DNA of 32,388 nucleotides from a virus. Made by a program: the position numbers and the translations under genes. Below the pieces are notes generated by a model. The model had not been told where the DNA came from. It saw nothing but the letters and a program-made list of their open reading frames with translations, and searched no databases. Where the stretch lies: positions 1 to 32,388 of IMG/VR virus record IMGVR_UViG_3300006921_000071. The stretch is one strand, 5' to 3'. Positions 27,770-32,388 of this stretch are shown in pieces. Numbering within the stretch: the stretch's first letter is position 1; every line of letters starts with the position of its first letter.

Positions 27770-29883
27770 TGGCATACGGTAAAAAAGATAAAAAGCTCTC
27801 TAAGGCAGAGCAACACGAGTTGGCAAAAAGCCAATGGAACTGTTACACACGTGCCCGCGATAATGGTCACGATGATTATATTGATATCGCTCAACAATGT
27901 GATGCGTTTTACCGTGGGCATCAATGGGATGCTGCAGATATGGCGGCACTAGATGACCAAGGACGCCCTGCTTTAACAATCAACACAATTTTACCTACTA
28001 TTAATGCTGTTCTTGGGGAGCAAACTACCCGAAGAATGGATATTAGTTTTAAACCTAGGGGTAGAGGGGTACAACCAGTCGCGGATGTACTTACAAAATT
28101 ATTTTTACAGATATCAGATAACAACAAACTTGAATGGATAGAGTCCCAAGTGTTTGCTGATGGCCTTATACAAGATCGCGGGTGGTTCGATGTCCGCGTA
28201 GACTTTGATGATCATATCCAAGGGGAAGTTAGAGTCACCCCTAAAGACCCCTTGGATATACTTATTGATCCAGACGCTAAAGAATATGATCCAAGAACGT
28301 GGAATGAGATTTTTGAAACCAAATGGATGACTTTAGACGAGATAGAAGAGCAATATGGGCAAGATAAAGCTGATAAATTGCGTATTACAGTCGAACAAGG
28401 CTCTACTTTAGGTACAGATTCGGTCGAATATGAAGAAAATAGGTACGGAGATACCGCTGCAAGCGTTGAATACAACCAAAACAGCAGTACAAACCCCGAA
28501 GAAAACAGAACTTTACGTTCAATACGCGTTATTGAGCGCCAATACTACCAATTAAAGGAGTGTATGTTCTATGTAGACTCTGTAACAGGAGATATGCGCG
28601 AAATTCCTTATAATTGGAGCAAAAAGAAGCGAGAAAACTTCGCAGACCAGTTTGGATTAGAAATTTTAACAAAACAACAGAAAAAAGTACGTTGGACAGT
28701 AACTGCAGACCTAGTTGTACTGTTTGATGACTGGTCTCCGTATGACACTTTTACTCTAGTACCCTATTTTCCTTACTGGAGAAGGGGACGCCCGTTCGGT
28801 ATGGTGCGAAATCTTATCTCGCCACAAGAACAGCTCAACAAAATATCCTCTCAAGAGTTACATATAGTAAACACCACAGCCAATAGTGGTTGGATAGTAG
28901 AAACTGGCTCTTTAAACGGGATGACTGCAGATGATCTCGAAGAACACGGTGCCGAAACGGGTCTTGTACTAGAGTTTAATAGAGGATCTAGTCCCCCCGC
29001 TAAGATTCCTCCTAATCAGATACCAACTGGATTAGACAGAATTAGCCAAAAAGCTGCTATTAACATTAAAACTATTAGTGGTATTAGTGACGCAATGCTA
29101 GGAACTGATAGTCCAGAAGTATCTGGTGTGGCTATTCAAGCTAAACAAAACCGTGGCGCTATGATGATTCAAGTGCCATTAGATAATTTAACTAAAACTA
29201 GACAGTATTTAGCCGAAAAAATACTAAACTTAGTACAGTCTTACTATACAGAAGAGCGTTTGATACAGATAACTGATGAATCAGACCCTATGAAAGAAAG
29301 AATACCTATGAAAGTTAATGAAATAACTCCAGAAGGTATCATTATTAATGATCTAACTTTAGGAGAGTATGACGTAATAGTTGGTACAGCTCCTGCAAGA
29401 GATACATTTGAAGAAATACAATTTGCCGAAGCTATACAATTACGCCAAGTAGGCGTTCCCATACCGGACGATCTAATTGTTGAGTATTCACATTTATCAC
29501 GTAAAGGCGAGATAGCTCAAAGAATTCGTATGATGCAAGGTACCGAACCACCATCAGAAGCTGAAGCAGCACTACAACAATTCCAGGCTGAAGCACAAAT
29601 CAAACAAACGCAGCTTGAAATTGCTAAACTTGAAGCTGAAGTACAGAACCTACAATCTCTATCAGAACTTAATATGGCTAAAGCCCAAGGTACTGCAGAG
29701 ATTGATCCACAACTGCAAGTTGCAGAAATGGAAGGCAAGCTTCAAATGAAGCGAGAAGAACTGGCGTTACGTGAAAGGTTATCTCAGATGACTAATCAAG
29801 TTAGGTCAGGTCAGAGTGAAACACAGGCAGCATCAAAAATAGCCGTTGCTGCAATGAAACCTACAGGAGGTAAAAATGGCTGA
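27769..29883 (+). CDS. P22-like portal protein
   Basis: The 704-residue protein resembles P22-type portals. CDAFYRGHQWDAADMAALDD is near residues 46-65, followed by GRPALTINTILPTINAVLGEQ, then VTPKDPLDILIDPDAKEYDP. A central FPYWRRGRPFGMVRNLISPQEQLNKI-type region and ISGISDAMLG follow. The C-terminal 130 residues form a long Gln/Glu/Ala-rich coiled coil (barrel-like helix). The length agrees with P22-like portals (about 700). The dodecameric portal is the DNA entry pore and head-tail joint. The C-terminus overlaps the scaffold gene by 8 nt with AGGAGG upstream of that start. Confidence 0.9.
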   Translation: MAYGKKDKKLSKAEQHELAKSQWNCYTRARDNGHDDYIDIAQQCDAFYRGHQWDAADMAALDDQGRPALTINTILPTINAVLGEQTTRRMDISFKPRGRGVQPVADVLTKLFLQISDNNKLEWIESQVFADGLIQDRGWFDVRVDFDDHIQGEVRVTPKDPLDILIDPDAKEYDPRTWNEIFETKWMTLDEIEEQYGQDKADKLRITVEQGSTLGTDSVEYEENRYGDTAASVEYNQNSSTNPEENRTLRSIRVIERQYYQLKECMFYVDSVTGDMREIPYNWSKKKRENFADQFGLEILTKQQKKVRWTVTADLVVLFDDWSPYDTFTLVPYFPYWRRGRPFGMVRNLISPQEQLNKISSQELHIVNTTANSGWIVETGSLNGMTADDLEEHGAETGLVLEFNRGSSPPAKIPPNQIPTGLDRISQKAAINIKTISGISDAMLGTDSPEVSGVAIQAKQNRGAMMIQVPLDNLTKTRQYLAEKILNLVQSYYTEERLIQITDESDPMKERIPMKVNEITPEGIIINDLTLGEYDVIVGTAPARDTFEEIQFAEAIQLRQVGVPIPDDLIVEYSHLSRKGEIAQRIRMMQGTEPPSEAEAALQQFQAEAQIKQTQLEIAKLEAEVQNLQSLSELNMAKAQGTAEIDPQLQVAEMEGKLQMKREELALRERLSQMTNQVRSGQSETQAASKIAVAAMKPTGGKNG

Positions 29884-30949
29884 GGATAAAAACGATATAA
29901 TACTAGATAGTATGCCAGGAGCAGATGTAAAAACTGAGGAAGAGACAAAATCTTTTGAGGTAGATCTTAACTTTGGGGACGAAACTCCTACAGAAGATGT
30001 AGTAGAAGAATCATCTGAAGAAGAAGAGGTAGAATTTCCATCTGAAGAAGTAGTAGAAGAAGAAGAAATAACTTCTGAATTAGAGGAGGAAGAAGATGCC
30101 GAGGATATTGAAGACCCAGAGGATCAAGATGAGGTTGAAGTATCAGGAGAACTTGAAGAAGAAGCCGAAGAAGAAGTCGTAGAACTTGCGGAAGAAGAAC
30201 CAAAAACTCCTAAAATTGCTGAAAAGTCTCCTATGGTACCTAAATCTAGACTAGATGAAGTATTAGCAAAGAATAAAAAAATGCAGAAGCAATTAGATGA
30301 CATTGAGCAGCAACAAGCTGAAACGCAAGCTGCAGCTCCAACGTATGACTTTGAGTCTAAGGAAGTAGCCTATCAAGAAGCTATTTTAGATGGAGATTCT
30401 GCTAAAGCTTCTTCTATTAGGTCTGAAATTAGAGCGGCTGAAAAAGAACAGCTAATGTTTGAAATGCAAGCGCAGATGGGCCAAACAGTATCTATGAGCC
30501 AAGCCGAACAAGAACTAGCAGTAAAAGCTCAAGAGATTGGAGATACGTTTGAGGTCTTAAACGAAAACAGTGAAAACTTTGATGTAGAACTTGCGGAAGA
30601 AGTACGTGACTTACGAGATGCTTTTGTTACTCAGGGTTACACTCCTGCAGATTCTTTAGCTAAAGCAACTGAATATACATTAGCAGCTAAAAGACCTGAT
30701 TTATTGCGCACGGATGAAGATAATGCTGCTGTACAAACTACACAACAAAATAAAGCTGTTGTAGAAAAAAGAAAGAAAACAACAGTTAAAAAGAAATTAG
30801 AAGCATCTAAATCACAACCTCCAAAGATGAAAGGCGAAGGCACATCTAAGAGGGGAGACAAAGTAGCAGATATAAATGTTCTCTCAGATGACGAGTTTGG
30901 AGCATTACCTGATGACACCTTAAAGCGAATGCGTGGTGACTTTGGTTAA
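29876..30949 (+). CDS. Head scaffolding-like protein
   Basis: The 357-residue protein lies between portal and major capsid genes, the usual scaffold position. The first 110 residues are extremely acidic (runs of Glu, Asp and Val). A helical, Gln/Ala-rich coiled-coil middle follows (about 125-230), then a short basic C-terminus (KRKKTTVKKKLEASKSQPP and later) ending GALPDDTLKRMRGDFG. The acidic N-terminus, helical body and basic C-terminal capsid-binding helix are typical of phage scaffolds. It probably directs capsid assembly and leaves or is cleaved from the prohead. Confidence 0.75.
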   Translation: MAEDKNDIILDSMPGADVKTEEETKSFEVDLNFGDETPTEDVVEESSEEEEVEFPSEEVVEEEEITSELEEEEDAEDIEDPEDQDEVEVSGELEEEAEEEVVELAEEEPKTPKIAEKSPMVPKSRLDEVLAKNKKMQKQLDDIEQQQAETQAAAPTYDFESKEVAYQEAILDGDSAKASSIRSEIRAAEKEQLMFEMQAQMGQTVSMSQAEQELAVKAQEIGDTFEVLNENSENFDVELAEEVRDLRDAFVTQGYTPADSLAKATEYTLAAKRPDLLRTDEDNAAVQTTQQNKAVVEKRKKTTVKKKLEASKSQPPKMKGEGTSKRGDKVADINVLSDDEFGALPDDTLKRMRGDFG

Positions 30950-30986
30950 AACTGTGATACGATAGTAATAACTTCGTCCGCTAAAA

Positions 30987-31116
30987 CGATATTTAGCCTG
31001 AGTCGTTTCAGTAAAAAAACGCATTCGCCTACCACGGCGTTAATCTGGTCAAGGTCGTTCTTGTAAAACATACGATGTCGTAGCCCCAACGATAAAGGGT
31101 ATACGGGTAAATATCG
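30987..31116 (+). ncRNA. Structured RNA leader of the major capsid gene
   Basis: The 209-nt gap 30950-31158 holds no gene but a closed RNA domain. CGATATTTAGCC (30987-30998) pairs with GGGTAAATATCG (31105-31116), 11 of 12 positions. Inside are hairpins CTGA-GTCGTT-TCAG (30998-31011), AACGC/GCGTT (31018-31041) and CAAG-GTCGTT-CTTG (31050-31063), plus TACGA/TCGTA (31071-31082). Two hairpins share the loop GTCGTT with different stems, and AACGAT (31089-31094) could pair with that loop. A cis-regulatory element, ribozyme-like or processing element for capsid mRNA is likely. Confidence 0.6.
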
Positions 31117-31158
31117 CCCCAAAAGTCGGTTAGTTTTTAACTTAAATTGGAGTACAAA

Positions 31159-32304
31159 ATGGCTAATACAAACTTTAGCGCACTGACCAGCGAACAGCTT
31201 ACAATCTGGTCACGTGATTTCTGGCGTGTTGCTCGAAATATGTCCTTCATTAACCAATTTGCGGGTAGTGGTCCTAACGCTATGGTTCAGAGAATATCTG
31301 AATTAACCCAATCTGAAAAAGGAGCAAGAGCAGTAATTACTCTTCTTGCCGATATGACAGGTGACGGTATCGTTGGAGACAACACTCTCGAAGGTAATGA
31401 AGAAGCATTAAGAGCGTACGACATCGTTGTTCAATTAGATCAATTAAGATTTGCAAACAGACTATCTGGTAGGCTTGCTGATCAAAAATCTGTTGTCAAC
31501 TTCCGTGAGCACTCAAGAGATGCACTTGCATACGCAATGGCAGATCGTATTGACCAGTTAGCGTTTCTAACGATGGCTGGTGTTTCATACGGAGTCAAGA
31601 ATAATGGCTCATTAAGAACTAGCCTGGGTTCAGGTCAAAATCTTAGTGATCTTGCATTCTCTGGTGACGTATCCGCCCCTACGTCTAATAGACATAGAAG
31701 GTATGATGCTACCAATGGTATCGTAGCTGGTGATGTTACTGCAGTTGCTGCAGCTGACACTCTAGACTATAAAGCTATTGTGCAGTTGAAAGCTTATGCT
31801 AAAGATAATTACATCAGAGGCATGAGAGGCGCAGGAAACGAAGAGGTATATCATTTATTTATATCACCTCAAGTAATGGCTGACCTTAAACTTGATTCAG
31901 ATTTCTTAACTAACGTTAGGAATGCTGGAATCAGAGGACCAAACAATGAGTTATTCTCAGGTTCTTCAAGCTTAATGGTTGACGGCGTTATGGTTCATGA
32001 ATTCAGACACGTGTTTAACACAAGTGGCGCGACTTCAGGAGCTTCTGGTAACGCTGGTTCTAACGGATACAAGTGGGGCGCTAACGCTGACGTTGACGGT
32101 TCTGCATGTCTATTTGTTGGAGCACAAGGCCTTGCAATGGCTGATATCGGTCTTCCAGAAATTGTCGAAGATAGTTTTGACTATGGAAACCAAAATGGTA
32201 TCTCTATTGGTAAGATTTTCGGCTTTAAGAAACCAGTTTATCATTCAGATGTCTCAGGACAGAATGAAGACTTTGGTATCGTAAGGTTGGACGTTGCTTA
32301 CTAG
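31159..32304 (+). CDS. Major capsid protein (N4-gp56 family)
   Basis: The start chosen is ATG 31159 (MANTNFSALTSEQL), with GGAG upstream; a TTG at 31147 is part of that region. The 381-residue protein matches the N4-gp56/P22-type major capsid family: LTIWSRDFWRVARNMSFINQ, VQRISELTQSEKGARAVITL, an ADRIDQLAFLTMAG segment and a C-terminal GQNEDFGIVRLDVAY. It would build the HK97-fold icosahedral head with the upstream scaffold. It follows the structured leader at 30987-31116 and is followed by a strong terminator-like hairpin, as expected for a very highly expressed gene. Confidence 0.92.
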   Translation: MANTNFSALTSEQLTIWSRDFWRVARNMSFINQFAGSGPNAMVQRISELTQSEKGARAVITLLADMTGDGIVGDNTLEGNEEALRAYDIVVQLDQLRFANRLSGRLADQKSVVNFREHSRDALAYAMADRIDQLAFLTMAGVSYGVKNNGSLRTSLGSGQNLSDLAFSGDVSAPTSNRHRRYDATNGIVAGDVTAVAAADTLDYKAIVQLKAYAKDNYIRGMRGAGNEEVYHLFISPQVMADLKLDSDFLTNVRNAGIRGPNNELFSGSSSLMVDGVMVHEFRHVFNTSGATSGASGNAGSNGYKWGANADVDGSACLFVGAQGLAMADIGLPEIVEDSFDYGNQNGISIGKIFGFKKPVYHSDVSGQNEDFGIVRLDVAY

Positions 32305-32318
32305 AGCACAGGTTGTAG

Positions 32319-32358
32319 GTAGCCCTTCGGGGCTACTTACTTTTATTAATTCTTTTTT
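32319..32358 (+). terminator. Intrinsic terminator after the major capsid gene
   Basis: GTAGCCC (32319-32325), a TTCG tetraloop and GGGCTAC (32330-32336) form a strong 7-bp hairpin, followed by a T-rich stretch (TTACTTTTATTAATTC and a T6 run). It probably gives partial termination after the capsid gene. The T6 run is also the 5' arm of the next RBS hairpin. Confidence 0.85.
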
Positions 32359-32370
32359 AGGAGAAAAAAG
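32352..32370 (+). promoter_or_regulatory. RBS hairpin: AGGAG in the loop of a 7-bp stem
   Basis: CTTTTTT-AGGAG-AAAAAAG is a perfect 7-bp stem with the Shine-Dalgarno in the loop; the last G is the first base of the GTG start codon. This is the plus-strand member of the group at 8773, 16675 and 19811. Confidence 0.75.
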
Positions 32371-32388
32371 TGAAAATTAAATCAGATA
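32370..32388 (+). CDS. Start of next head/tail gene (truncated by window end)
   Basis: A GTG at 32370, preceded by AGGAG (32359-32363), opens a frame of six codons (reading Met-Lys-Ile-Lys-Ser-Asp) before the window ends. From its position after the major capsid gene it is probably a head or head-tail connector gene. Nothing else can be said. Confidence 0.5.

Noticed and set aside
1-32388. CRISPR arrays, insertion sequences, integrase or attachment sites
   Set aside because: No regular repeat-spacer array, transposase or recombinase motif was found on either strand; short repeats seen are described separately.

Overview
The window is an AT-rich segment of a tailed bacteriophage genome, most likely a podovirus of a Gram-negative, probably aquatic, bacterium. 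It has a P22-type portal, an N4-gp56-type major capsid protein, a large terminase, a family A DNA polymerase, a primase-helicase, and dense, overlapping genes in strand-switched blocks. No integrase, tRNA, rRNA or CRISPR array was seen. The Gram-negative host is inferred from an outer-membrane curli-type secretion cassette.

Layout. (1) 1-6580, plus strand: end of a tail-fibre-like gene, a tail assembly chaperone and small membrane or basic proteins. These are followed by a compact accessory cassette of csgF, csgG, a curlin-repeat protein, a FecR-domain protein and a CHASE2-adenylate cyclase, then a holin-like peptide and an HNH-like protein. (2) 15642-6561, minus strand: replication operon with DNA polymerase A, a CsrA homologue, primase-helicase, Cas4/RecB-like nuclease, SNF2-like helicase, small phage proteins, a PD-(D/E)XK nuclease, DUF3310 and a thermonuclease. 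(3) 15746-16153, plus strand: one isolated virion-type gene. (4) 24019-16205, minus strand: small unknown genes and an operon with a MoxR-like AAA ATPase and its VWA/metallopeptidase partner. It is interrupted by noncoding regions holding terminators, repeats, covarying hairpins and a parS-like palindrome. (5) 24305-32388, plus strand: packaging and head module (TerS, seven tiny Lys-rich proteins, TerL, portal, scaffold, major capsid protein and the start of the next gene).

How it may work together. CsgG (outer-membrane pore), CsgF (pore-associated anchor) and a Q-x-G-x-x-N repeat protein form a minimal curli export set. They are followed without gaps by a FecR signalling protein and a CHASE2 receptor cyclase, so the infected cell could be given a new surface amyloid plus a cAMP-type signalling arm. 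The phage also encodes a CsrA homologue. Independently, at least four genes on both strands (starts at 8772, 16674, 19807 and 32370) have the Shine-Dalgarno AGGAG displayed as the 5-nt loop of a perfect 6-7 bp hairpin abutting or overlapping the start region, with a different stem each time. A GGA-in-loop hairpin over a ribosome binding site is the classical CsrA target form, so a phage post-transcriptional regulon is the most interesting hypothesis here. Other strong signals are a structured leader of about 130 nt before the major capsid gene, two hairpins 1100 nt apart with an invariant 9-nt loop and compensated stems, a 12-copy TGTACC/GGTACA array, and a 15/16 match to the bacterial parS consensus. 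All functions are inferred from sequence alone.
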